64,000 nt of DNA from the NCBI GenBank assembly GCA_963796225.1, contig CAWCLK010000023.1:7562-71561 (forward strand), written 5' to 3'. Origin of the DNA: CAWCLK01 sp963796225. Its GTDB lineage: Bacteria; Actinomycetota; Nitriliruptoria; Nitriliruptorales; Nitriliruptoraceae. Positions 26,604 through 34,826 of this stretch are shown here, piece after piece; position 1 is the first letter of the stretch, and each line of letters begins with the position of its first letter. The notes beneath the pieces were generated by a model. The model saw only the letters and a list, made by a program, of their open reading frames with translations. It was not told where the DNA came from and searched no databases. The translations under genes were made by a program, and so were the position numbers.

Positions 26604-27383
26604 ATGAAGACGGAGTTCCGCAACCGGGCGTTCCTGCCCCTGGTGATGCCGCTGGCGATCCTCGGGAGCATCGGCGTCGTGGTCGGCCTCATCGCGCTGA
26701 TCCTGCTCTTCGTCGACCGCCAGGGCGCCATCGCGATCGCCTTCATGGCCGCGGCCGGGGTCCTGGTGGCGATCTCGCTGTCGGCGTCGAAGGACCGGCT
26801 GGACCTGCCCCGGCGGAGCGTGGTCGCCCTGGCCGGCATCACGCCGATCGTCGTCGGTGGCCTGGTCGCCGCGGGCGCCCTCGGGGGCCTGGCGGACGAG
26901 GACCGCAACATCAACGTCGAACCGCACGGACCGCAGTTCGTGATGGCGGGCCTGCCCAGCGACGACACCGTGCCGGTCATGGCCGCCGAGAGCCTGCAGA
27001 GCTTCTGCCTGCCCAGCGGCGGCGGGTGCGAGGACACCAACTCCTGGGAGATGACCCAGTCCGAGGCCGAGCAGTTCGCCTACGCCTTCGACAACCGGGA
27101 CCCGTCCACCGAGCACAACCTCATGATCTACAACGTGGACCCGGCCGAGCTGGACGGCCTCGACGGGGCGCTCCCGCTCGCCGACGTCCAGGCCAACTAC
27201 TCGGTGATCACCCCCGCCGAGCCGCCGAACACGCCGCCGGGCTCCGCCGAGACCTACCAGTGGGAGGTCCCGGTCACGGCCGAGGACGGCACCGAGGTCC
27301 CGCTGCCCGAGACCGCCTACTTCGTGTGCACCATCCACCCCTCCACCATGTGGGGCGTCGCCACGATCACGCCGGCCGGCTGA
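26604..27383 (+). CDS. Membrane-anchored cupredoxin-like protein of the caa3 operon
   Basis: The 259-residue protein has an N-terminal hairpin of hydrophobic segments (LVMPLAILGSIGVVVGLIALILLF, IAFMAAAGVLVAIS) and a third near 75-95. An extracytoplasmic domain follows. It contains a full set of type I copper ligands in order: His in STEHNLMIYN, then Cys, His and Met in YFVCTIHPSTMWGV. This is the cupredoxin layout seen in small blue copper proteins. An extra cysteine pair (SFCLPSGGGC) could form a disulfide. Given its place after ctaG it may carry electrons or copper to the oxidase, which is inference. Confidence 0.82.
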   Translation: MKTEFRNRAFLPLVMPLAILGSIGVVVGLIALILLFVDRQGAIAIAFMAAAGVLVAISLSASKDRLDLPRRSVVALAGITPIVVGGLVAAGALGGLADEDRNINVEPHGPQFVMAGLPSDDTVPVMAAESLQSFCLPSGGGCEDTNSWEMTQSEAEQFAYAFDNRDPSTEHNLMIYNVDPAELDGLDGALPLADVQANYSVITPAEPPNTPPGSAETYQWEVPVTAEDGTEVPLPETAYFVCTIHPSTMWGVATITPAG

Positions 27384-27401
27384 CCGCACCCCGTCGCGGA
27401 C

Positions 27402-28154
27402 GTGGGTCTGTCCTTCCTCCTGCTGTTGCCGCCCTCGCGGGGTGTCCGCGAGGGCGGTGACGCGTCACGGACCTGGGCGGACACGAACCTGGCCGACGGT
27501 GACGCCGGCGCCGCCCGTCGCCGGGTCATCGCTGCCGCCCGCAAGCTGCGGGGCGACGCGCTGGCCGACGCGATCGGCGGGGCGTCGGCCGCGCCGGACG
27601 CCCGTCGCATGCTGGCCGAGGTGCACCAGGCGCCGACCCTGCCGGCGGTCGAGCGGTACGCCGGCGTCGTCTACGACCACCTCGACGTGGGCTCCCTGTC
27701 CGCCGCGGCCCGCCGGCGCGCCCACGAGCACGTCCTGATCCCCTCCGCGCTGTTCGGGCCGGCGCGGGGCGGGGACCCCATCCCCGCCTACCGGCTGCTC
27801 ATGCTGGCGCGCCTGCCCGAGCCCGTGGGACGGCTGGCGGCCTGGTGGCGGCCCCACGTCGCCGCCCGGCTCGACGCCCTCGTCGACGACACCACGACCG
27901 TCGTCGACCTGCTGTCGTCCGAGTACGCCGCGGCCGTGCCGGCGGCCGCCCGGCAGGACCGGCACTGGGTCACCGTGGACTTCGTCACCGCCGACGGGGC
28001 GAAGGTGCCCGGGACGATCGGCAAGCAACGCAAGGGCGCGCTCGCCCGCCGGCTGCTCGCGGCGGGGCGTGCCACGCCCGAGGCCGCGGGCGGCCTCGAG
28101 GGTGCGCAGCTGCGGGAGGCCACCGACGACCACTGGGTCCTGCAGGTCCGGTGA
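27402..28154 (+). CDS. yaaA: Peroxide stress protein YaaA family (DUF328/UPF0246)
   Basis: The 250-residue protein begins LSFLLLLPPSRGVREGG, a variant of the family's LLPPSEGK opening with the normal Glu-Gly-Lys replaced by Arg-Gly-Val. Later it has YAGVVYDHLDVGSL, HVLIPSALFGPARGGDPIPAYRL and VDFVTADGAKVPG, all in YaaA order. Family members bind DNA and limit damage during peroxide stress. GTG 27402 starts 18 bp after the cupredoxin gene, so it may be read with the oxidase operon. A strong hairpin follows its stop. Confidence 0.85.
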   Translation: MGLSFLLLLPPSRGVREGGDASRTWADTNLADGDAGAARRRVIAAARKLRGDALADAIGGASAAPDARRMLAEVHQAPTLPAVERYAGVVYDHLDVGSLSAAARRRAHEHVLIPSALFGPARGGDPIPAYRLLMLARLPEPVGRLAAWWRPHVAARLDALVDDTTTVVDLLSSEYAAAVPAAARQDRHWVTVDFVTADGAKVPGTIGKQRKGALARRLLAAGRATPEAAGGLEGAQLREATDDHWVLQVR

Positions 28155-28210
28155 CCTCGACCCGTCCCGCGCTCGTCGCGTCCCAGGCTCGACGTGCGCC
28201 GGTGGAGATG

Positions 28211-28247
28211 CGACGGGCCGCCCCGGGGGCGAAGGGGCGGCCCGTCG
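28211..28247. terminator. Bidirectional terminator hairpin between yaaA and the kinase gene
   Basis: A perfect 14-bp GC-rich stem (CGACGGGCCGCCCC at 28211-28224 with its complement at 28234-28247) encloses a 9-nt loop. It lies between two convergent genes and has no T-tract, so it could serve both directions. Confidence 0.8.
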
Positions 28248-28340
28248 TAGGACGCCAGTCGGCGTCGCCGACTACGGCGTCGGACTGTGGATGATGGTCG
28301 CCGTCCGTGAGCGCAGCCTGTGGCCAAGGTGAGAGACTCC

Positions 28341-29177
28341 TCATGGACGGGTGTGGGCGACGGCCCGCCGCGCCACCTCCGCTGCGGTGGGCCGCTCCGA
28401 CGGGGCGGTGGCCAGGCACGCCAGCAGCAGATCGCGCAGCGGATGGGGGACCTGCTCGGCCGCGGCCCGGCAGGCGCGGGCCAGGACCACCTCGTCGGGG
28501 CGGGGCGACGTGCGGCGGGCGGCCAGCGGGTTCGTGCCGGTGACCGACCGCACCAGGGTGATCCCGAGGCCCCACACGTCCGAGGGTGGGCCGGGGGCCC
28601 CGAGGGACCCCGGCGCAGCCTGTTCGGGGGACAGGAAGGTCAGCGTGCCCACCCCGGGGCGGAGCGACGCCGCACGGTCGGTGCGACGGGACGCCCCGAG
28701 GTCGAGCAGGACCGCGCGCGTGCCGAGCACCACGTTCGAGGGCTTGACGTCGAGGTGAACGCGCCCGCGGGCATGCAGGTGTGCCAGCGCGTCGCCCACC
28801 TCGGCGGCCACCGCCATCGCCGTGCCCACGACGAGCGGGCCGTGGTCGCGCACGAGGTCCGACAGGTGCGGGCCGGCGACGTCCTGCATCACGATCCAGG
28901 CCGGATCGGCCGCGAGGTCCTGACCGAGCAGGGTCGGGAAGCCCGGGTGGTCGAGGGCCGCCAGCGTGGTCGCCTCGCGTCGAAGCATCCGCACGTCCCG
29001 CTCGCCGGTGCGTCCCGGCCGCAGGACCTTGACCACCACGCTCGCCCCGCTGCCGACGTCCTCGCAGCGGTACACCTCGGTCCGCCGTCCGCCCCCGAGG
29101 CGTTCGACGACCCGCCGGCCGGGGACCAGCTCGGCGCCGGGCCGGGCCCGCCACGAGCGCTTGCGGGGCGGCTTCAC
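28341..29177 (-). CDS. Soluble Ser/Thr protein kinase
   Basis: The 278-residue protein is a complete kinase domain without membrane segment. It has a glycine-rich loop ERLGGGRRTEVY, ATP lysine in VVVKVLRP, catalytic loop VHLDVKPSNVV (HRD replaced by HLD), DLGAS instead of DFG, and SPEQ instead of APE, then SDVWGLGITL. All catalytic residues (K, D, N, D) are present. It starts with GTG 29177 in a GTGA overlap with the response regulator stop. This physical coupling to a two-component system suggests shared signalling, which is inference. Confidence 0.9.
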   Translation of the reverse strand: MKPPRKRSWRARPGAELVPGRRVVERLGGGRRTEVYRCEDVGSGASVVVKVLRPGRTGERDVRMLRREATTLAALDHPGFPTLLGQDLAADPAWIVMQDVAGPHLSDLVRDHGPLVVGTAMAVAAEVGDALAHLHARGRVHLDVKPSNVVLGTRAVLLDLGASRRTDRAASLRPGVGTLTFLSPEQAAPGSLGAPGPPSDVWGLGITLVRSVTGTNPLAARRTSPRPDEVVLARACRAAAEQVPHPLRDLLLACLATAPSERPTAAEVARRAVAHTRP

Positions 29178-29848
29178 CCGGCGGGCACCTCGGTGCTGAG
29201 CCGGTAGCCGACGCCGCGGACCGTCTCGATGGCCCGGGGGCCCAGCTTCTTGCGCAGGTAGCCGACGTACACGTCCACGACGTTCGACCCCGGGTCGTGG
29301 TCGAAGCCCCAGACCGTCGACAGCAGCTGTTCGCGGGACAGCACCTGTCCCGGGTGGCGGAACAGCACCTCGGCGAGGGCGAACTCGCGGGTCGTGAGGT
29401 CCTCGGCCTGCCCCTCGACGGTCACCCGTCGGGTCCGCAGGTCCAACGACGCCCCGGCCGCCTCCAGCACGGTCGGTTCGACCGTGCCCGCGTCCCGCAG
29501 TCGGGCACGGATGCGCGCGAGCAGCTCGGCGAACCGGAACGGCTTGGTGATGTAGTCGTCGGCTCCGTGCTCGAGCCCACGCACCGTGTCCTCGACCCCG
29601 TCGCGGGCGGTGAGGATCACCACGGGCGTGCGCGCCCCGGCCTCGCGCATCCCACGCAGCACAGTGAAGCCGTCGATGCTGGGCAGGCCCACGTCGAGCA
29701 GCACGAGGTCGAACAGCCCCGACCGCCCCATCCGCAGGGCCTCGTCCCCGTCGGCGACGACCGTGGTCGTGTAGCCCTGGGCGCGCAGCCCCTTCTCGAT
29801 GAACGAGGCGATGCGGTCCTCGTCCTCGGCGATCAGGATGGCGGTCAT
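29174..29848 (-). CDS. OmpR-family response regulator (MprA-like)
   Basis: The 224-residue protein has a receiver domain with the acidic pair ED near the start, phosphoacceptor Asp in DLVLLDVGLPS, and conserved TARD and ITKPF. A winged-helix DNA-binding domain ends with VVDVYVGYLRKKLG and TVRGVGYRL. It is phosphorylated by the adjacent histidine kinase, whose stop lies 10 bp upstream of its ATG. Confidence 0.94.
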   Translation of the reverse strand: MTAILIAEDEDRIASFIEKGLRAQGYTTTVVADGDEALRMGRSGLFDLVLLDVGLPSIDGFTVLRGMREAGARTPVVILTARDGVEDTVRGLEHGADDYITKPFRFAELLARIRARLRDAGTVEPTVLEAAGASLDLRTRRVTVEGQAEDLTTREFALAEVLFRHPGQVLSREQLLSTVWGFDHDPGSNVVDVYVGYLRKKLGPRAIETVRGVGYRLSTEVPAG

Positions 29849-29858
29849 GGATCGGACC

Positions 29859-31388
29859 TCACGGGACGGGAAGCGGAGCCGGGGTCGGCGACGCCGGGGC
29901 CGTGGTCGGCGCCGGGGCGACCGGCAGGTGCAGGGTGAAGGTGGCGCCCCGCCCGGGGCCGCCGCCGAGCTCGACCTCGCCGCCGTGGGCGCGTGCGATG
30001 GCACGCACGATCGCCAGGCCCAGCCCGGCACCGTCGGACCGGCGCGGCCCGTCGGCGCCCCGCGCGAACCGGTCGAACACTCGGTCGCGATCTTCGGGGG
30101 CGATGCCGGGGCCGTCGTCGCGGACCCACAGTCGGACCATGGCGGGGCGACCGTCCCGGGCCGGGTCGAGCGCCGACCCGATGCCGACGACGGTGCCCGG
30201 CGGCGTGTGCTGGACGGCGTTGTCGGCGAGCTGGACCAGCGCCTGCGTGAGTCGCTGCTCGTCGCCCACCACCCGACCCAGCCCGACGCCGTCGAGCTGC
30301 CAGGTGTGGTCGGTGGACAGGGCCCGGACCCGGCGGTGCACGCCGGTGGTGAGCTCGTCGAGGTCGAACGGGGCGGGGCGGACGAAGTCGGGCTGCTCGG
30401 CGCGGGCCAGGGTGAGCAGGTCCTCGACGATCCGGTGCATGCGGTCGAGCTCGTCCAGCAGGAGGGCCTGGGTCTCGGCGCGTTCCACGGGGTCGGCCCC
30501 GTCGAGCAGCTCGAGGTGGCCGCGCACCACGGTGATGGGGGTGCGCAGCTCGTGACCGGCATCGTCCACGAACGCCCGCTGCGCCGCGAAGGCCGCCTGC
30601 AGGCGGTCGAGCATCGCGTTGACCGTCCGGGACAGCTCGGCGAGCTCGTCGTCGCCCCGCACCTCCAGGCGTCGCGACAGGTCGGACTCGGTGATCTCGC
30701 GCGCGGTCCGCGTCACCTCGTCCAGCGGCGTGAGGATGCGGCGGGCCAGTCCGGCGGCCAGCGCCAGGGCGGCCACCAGCGCTGCCACGCCGACGATCCC
30801 CGTGACCCGGACGGCCTGGTCGATCTCGGCCGCGACCACGTCGCGGAAGACCCCCACGAGGAACACCGCGGACGGGTCGTCCTCCGGACCGACCGGGACC
30901 GCGAGGTACTCCAGCCGCCCCCCGGGGGTGTCGACCGCGCCGCGCTCGGTGGTGGTCAGGTCGGCCCACCGGGCGGTCAGCTCGGAGTCGGTGTCGACCC
31001 GGTAGGGCACGCGCTGGGCGCTGCGCCGGAACGGCTCGCCGTCGACGTAGGTGACGAACACCTCGCCGGTCGAGGGGACCGTGCGCTGCAGGTACACGGT
31101 GAGCAGGCGTTCCGCGTCGGTGCCGAAGTGCTCGCCGGTCTCGGGGTCCAGGCCCTCGTCGGCCAGCACGCGCAGCTCCTCGGTCTGCTGCACGAGCTGC
31201 TCGTCGATGCGCTCGTCGACACGGGCCAGCAGCACCAGCCGGGTCCCGAGCGCCGTGCCGACGATGGCGACGAGCAGGACGACCACCACCGTGACGAGCA
31301 GGCGGGTCCGGATGCTCGACGCCCAGCGACGCAGGGCGGGCAGGGACGACATGGCGGTGAGCATGGCACTCCGCGGTGGCGTACGCAT
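29859..31388 (-). CDS. Membrane sensor histidine kinase
   Basis: The 509-residue protein has a membrane helix at about 28-55, an extracytoplasmic sensor to about 165, a second helix and a HAMP domain. The HisKA box is FVDDAGHELRTPITVV, followed by HATPase boxes DNAVQHTP, DDGPGI and GAGLGLAIV. A proline/alanine-rich tail closes it. This is the MprB-like class of actinobacterial kinases. ATG 31388 is used; ATGs before LTAMSSLP and SSLPALRR are also possible. It is divergent from the TetR gene. Confidence 0.93.
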   Translation of the reverse strand: MRTPPRSAMLTAMSSLPALRRWASSIRTRLLVTVVVVLLVAIVGTALGTRLVLLARVDERIDEQLVQQTEELRVLADEGLDPETGEHFGTDAERLLTVYLQRTVPSTGEVFVTYVDGEPFRRSAQRVPYRVDTDSELTARWADLTTTERGAVDTPGGRLEYLAVPVGPEDDPSAVFLVGVFRDVVAAEIDQAVRVTGIVGVAALVAALALAAGLARRILTPLDEVTRTAREITESDLSRRLEVRGDDELAELSRTVNAMLDRLQAAFAAQRAFVDDAGHELRTPITVVRGHLELLDGADPVERAETQALLLDELDRMHRIVEDLLTLARAEQPDFVRPAPFDLDELTTGVHRRVRALSTDHTWQLDGVGLGRVVGDEQRLTQALVQLADNAVQHTPPGTVVGIGSALDPARDGRPAMVRLWVRDDGPGIAPEDRDRVFDRFARGADGPRRSDGAGLGLAIVRAIARAHGGEVELGGGPGRGATFTLHLPVAPAPTTAPASPTPAPLPVP

Positions 31389-31459
31389 GAGAGCAGGATG
31401 AGCGGTCTCTCATCCAACTGCCATCGTGCCGGTCGGGCGCCTCGGCGGCGAATTGACGG

Positions 31460-31488
31460 TTGACGACATATCTAGGGTTCCCTATATT
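31460..31488 (+). promoter_or_regulatory. Promoter and palindromic operator of the TetR gene
   Basis: TTGACG (31460-31465), a 17-bp spacer and TATATT (31483-31488) form a near-consensus housekeeping promoter in an unusually AT-rich patch. TAGGG-TT-CCCTA (31473-31484) lies in the spacer and touches the -10, a classic place for a self-repressing TetR dimer. Transcription would start about 13 bp before the GTG. Confidence 0.75.
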
Positions 31489-31507
31489 TCTTGCCGGGAG
31501 AGCACAC

Positions 31508-32107
31508 GTGGCGAGAACACAGCAACAGCGCAAGGCCGAGACCCGCCGGCGGCTGCTGGCGGCGGCGGCCGAGCTGTTCGCCCGCGAGGGCTACGACGCG
31601 GTCTCGGTCGACGCCGTCGCCGACGCGGCCGACCGCACCTCCGGGTCCGTGTACGCCCACTTCGGCGGCAAACAGGGCCTGCTCGCCGCGCTGTTGGACG
31701 GGTTCCAGGACGACATGGCGGCCGTCGTGCAGGCCGAGTTCGCCGTCCATGCCGACCTCCATGGCCGCGTGCTGGCGCTGTGGCGCAACGTCGCGGCCCA
31801 CGTCGAGGGCGACGTCTGGTTCCTCCTCGAGATCGAGCTGTGGCTGCACGCCGCCCGCGACCCCGCCATCGGCCAGACGCTGGCCTCCCGCTATCGCACG
31901 GTCCACCGGCTGATGGGCGACGAGTTCGCCGCCTGGGTGGACGAGTTCGGCCTCACCCCGACGGTCCCACGCGACCGGCTCGGGCCGGCGGTGATGGGTG
32001 CGCTGCTGGGGCTGCAGATGCAGCACCGCCTCGACCCCGACGCCGTCCCCGACGAGCTCGCGCTCGCGACGCTGCTCGGCATCTTCGGGGCCGACCCGAC
32101 CGACTGA
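31508..32107 (+). CDS. TetR/AcrR family transcriptional regulator
   Basis: The 199-residue protein has an N-terminal TetR helix-turn-helix (KAETRRRLLAAAAELFAREG, VDAVADAADRTSGSVYAHFG at about 10-55) and an all-helical ligand domain with Trp-rich WFLLEIELWLHAARDP. GTG 31508 follows GGGAGAG. The palindrome in its promoter suggests autoregulation and perhaps control of the P450 gene 55 bp downstream. The ligand is unknown. Confidence 0.92.
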   Translation: MARTQQQRKAETRRRLLAAAAELFAREGYDAVSVDAVADAADRTSGSVYAHFGGKQGLLAALLDGFQDDMAAVVQAEFAVHADLHGRVLALWRNVAAHVEGDVWFLLEIELWLHAARDPAIGQTLASRYRTVHRLMGDEFAAWVDEFGLTPTVPRDRLGPAVMGALLGLQMQHRLDPDAVPDELALATLLGIFGADPTD

Positions 32108-32162
32108 CCTCCCACCCGACCGCCCACGAGATCGTGTCCACCACCCCGGCAGGAGCCACCCC

Positions 32163-33431
32163 ATGCCCCGACTCGACCCCGACGCCATCATGCGCCAGGC
32201 CGACCAGCTCGACATCGACCGGATCGACCTGCTGGCCGACACGTGGGCCGATCGCGTGCCCCATGCCGAGTTCGCCCGGCTGCGGCGTGACCGCCCCGTC
32301 TACTGGCACCCGGAGGCCGACGACACGGGGTTCTGGGCGATCACGAAGCACGACGACATCGTCGCCATCAGCAAGGACCACGAGACCTGGTCCAACGAGA
32401 TCGGCGGCACCTTCATCTCGACGCAGGCCGAGACCGACCTCGAGATGATGCGACTGTCCATCCTCAACATGGACCCGCCCCGCCACGACCGCTTCCGGCG
32501 CCTGGTGTCGGCCGGCTTCACCCCGCGCAAGATCCGCCGCCTGGTCGAGAAGATCGACCACCACGCCACCGAGATCGTGGACGACGTCGCCGGGCGGGGC
32601 GAGGTCGACTTCGTCACGGACGTCGCCTCCATCCTGCCCCTCCAGATGATCTGCGAGATGATGGGCGTGCCCGAGGAGGACTGGGACAGCATGCGGACCT
32701 GGTCCGACCAGATGGTCGGCTGGGACGACCCGAACCTGCAGGCCACGCCCGAGATCGGCCAACAGGCCGCCATGGCCATGTTCGGGTACTGCGACGACCT
32801 CGTGAAGCGTCGCCAGGACGACCCGGGCGACGACATCCTGTCCGCGCTCGTGCACGCCGAGGTCGACGGCGACCAGCTCACCCCGATGGAGCTCGACCTG
32901 TTCTTCGTGACGCTGGTGATCGCCGGCAACGAGACCACCCGCAACCTGATCAACCACGGGATGCTGGCCCTGATCGACCACCCCGAGCAGCGCGAGAAGC
33001 TGGCCGCCAACCCGGACCTGATGCCGACCGCCGTGGACGAGATGCTCCGCTGGGGCAGCTCCATCCAGAACTTCCGCCGCACCGCGACCCGCGACACCGA
33101 GATCCGTGGTGTGCCGATCCGCGAGGGCGAGAAGGTCGTCACCTTCTACCTGTCAGGCAACTTCGACGAGGAGGAGTACGGGGACCCGTTCGCCTTCCGC
33201 GTCGACCGCGAGCCCAACCACCACGTGGCCTTCGGTGGGGGCGGGATCCACTTCTGCCTCGGATCGCACCTGGCCAAGGCCGAGATCGGGGCGATGATCG
33301 GCCAGGTCCTGCGGCGCCTGCCCGACATCGAGCTCGCGGGCGACCCGGTCCGCATGCGCTCGGACTTCATCAACGGGTTCACGTCGATGCCCGTGCGCTT
33401 CACCCCCGTGGGCGCCCAGGCCCCGGCCTGA
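32163..33431 (+). CDS. Cytochrome P450 (CYP125/CYP142-like)
   Basis: The 422-residue protein has all P450 signatures: I-helix AGNETTRN, EMLRWG (ExxR), and the heme loop FGGGGIHFCLGSHLAKAE with the thiolate Cys. The N-terminal WHPEADDTGFWAITKHDD and MDPPRHDRFRRLVS are close in style to actinobacterial CYP125/142/124 enzymes. Those oxidise the side chain of cholesterol or long branched lipids. No ferredoxin gene is adjacent. ATG 32163 follows GGCAGGAG. Confidence 0.93.
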   Translation: MPRLDPDAIMRQADQLDIDRIDLLADTWADRVPHAEFARLRRDRPVYWHPEADDTGFWAITKHDDIVAISKDHETWSNEIGGTFISTQAETDLEMMRLSILNMDPPRHDRFRRLVSAGFTPRKIRRLVEKIDHHATEIVDDVAGRGEVDFVTDVASILPLQMICEMMGVPEEDWDSMRTWSDQMVGWDDPNLQATPEIGQQAAMAMFGYCDDLVKRRQDDPGDDILSALVHAEVDGDQLTPMELDLFFVTLVIAGNETTRNLINHGMLALIDHPEQREKLAANPDLMPTAVDEMLRWGSSIQNFRRTATRDTEIRGVPIREGEKVVTFYLSGNFDEEEYGDPFAFRVDREPNHHVAFGGGGIHFCLGSHLAKAEIGAMIGQVLRRLPDIELAGDPVRMRSDFINGFTSMPVRFTPVGAQAPA

Positions 33432-33464
33432 CCGAGGGCGAGCGACCCCAGCCGTCAGGGGCAT

Positions 33465-33490
33465 CCCGGAGGACGCGAGGCCCCTCCGGG
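33465..33490. terminator. Hairpin after the P450 gene
   Basis: CCCGGAGG (33465-33472) and CCTCCGGG (33483-33490) form an 8-bp stem with a 10-nt loop 34 bp after the P450 stop and before the next gene's start. Confidence 0.55.
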
Positions 33491-33527
33491 GCGGACGATG
33501 GCGGGACGCCGACCGAGGGGCCCGACC

Positions 33528-34826
33528 ATGCGCCGCACCGCCACGACCGTCCTGCTCGCCGTCACGCTGCTGGCCAGCGCATGCACCGGGCAGGCCACCG
33601 GCCCCGAGGACGTCGCGGCCGGTGCCGTCGTCGTGGCCGACGAACCGGGGGCGCTCGAGGCCATGGCCGACACCCTTGCGGGGTCGCTGCGATGGACCGG
33701 GCGTCTGGAGCTGACCCTGGACCGCGACGAGGTCGACGCGGTGATGCGCGAGCTGGACGCGCAGCTGGACGAACCGCTCCTCCCCGCGGCCGAGCAGGAC
33801 TGGCAGGCCGAGCTCGACCGGTTGGACGAGATGGCCCGGGACCTGTCGACCCACGGGGCGCTGGCCGACGACGGGTCGTGGCAGGTGGCCGTCGACCACA
33901 CGGGTGACACGATCCTGGACATGCGCTTCGGCCTGGGCGAGCTCCTGGAGGCTCGGACCACCACCCCGCGCGCGACCATCCTGGCCCGCATCGGGTGGGA
34001 CGCCCTGCTCGCGTCCTCCGACGAGGCCGCCGACTGGGACCTGCGCGGCGCGATGCGGACCATGGCCGACGACACCGACGCGACCGATCCCTTCGGCGAC
34101 GTCCTGCGGGCCCTGGCCGACGGGCACTGGGGTGGCCTGGCCGGCCCCGTCGACCTCGGCGAGCTCGGTGTGGCCGCCGAGGACCTGGACACCTACGCGG
34201 AGCAGTTCCGCCGGGAGGTCGCCGGCGTCGCCGACCGGGACACGATGCTCGAGCTCGCGGACCGGGCCATGACCGTCCGCGACCACACCCGCACCGACGA
34301 CGGTCTGACCGTCGCCACCGTCGACCTCCACCCGCGCGCTGCGACCTTCGCGATCTACGACCTGTTCGACGACGCGACCGCGCTGGCCGACGCCGACCCC
34401 GAGACGCTGCCCGAGACCGTCGAGGGTGCCGCCACGATCACCTTCGACGACCAGGGGCACCTCGTGGAGGTCCGCACGGACGTGCTCGTGCTGGCCGCCG
34501 CCGCGCTCGACGCCGACGCGGCCCGCCTTGAACGGATCTCCGACCCGACGTACGAGCCCGCCCCCGGCGAGTGGGTGCCCGACGACGTCAGCGCCGCCGT
34601 GACCCAGGATCGTGCGACGGCCGCCGCCCTTCGCCGTCTCGAGACCACCTCCGCGGCCGTGGTGTTCGCCATGTCCGACCACGGCCAGGTCGCCACGGTC
34701 GTCGACGAGGACGCCGTCACCATGCCGTGGGGCGACCTCGTCGAGGTCTTCTTCGGTGGCCTGTACGACCGGGGTGACTACACCAGCGCGTCGACGGCGG
34801 CGAACACGAACACCAGCGCGAGGTAG
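33528..34826 (+). CDS. Predicted lipoprotein of unknown function
   Basis: The 432-residue acidic protein has a lipoprotein signal (VLLAVTLLASAC). The rest is Asp/Glu/Ala-rich with alternating helices and strands, without membrane segments. No family is recognised. ATG 33528 is chosen because it begins MRRTATT, a normal signal start; ATG 33498 lies further upstream. Its last 49 bp overlap the convergent ctaB gene, so the final residues (TSASTAANTNTSAR) come from shared DNA. Confidence 0.75.
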   Translation: MRRTATTVLLAVTLLASACTGQATGPEDVAAGAVVVADEPGALEAMADTLAGSLRWTGRLELTLDRDEVDAVMRELDAQLDEPLLPAAEQDWQAELDRLDEMARDLSTHGALADDGSWQVAVDHTGDTILDMRFGLGELLEARTTTPRATILARIGWDALLASSDEAADWDLRGAMRTMADDTDATDPFGDVLRALADGHWGGLAGPVDLGELGVAAEDLDTYAEQFRREVAGVADRDTMLELADRAMTVRDHTRTDDGLTVATVDLHPRAATFAIYDLFDDATALADADPETLPETVEGAATITFDDQGHLVEVRTDVLVLAAAALDADAARLERISDPTYEPAPGEWVPDDVSAAVTQDRATAAALRRLETTSAAVVFAMSDHGQVATVVDEDAVTMPWGDLVEVFFGGLYDRGDYTSASTAANTNTSAR

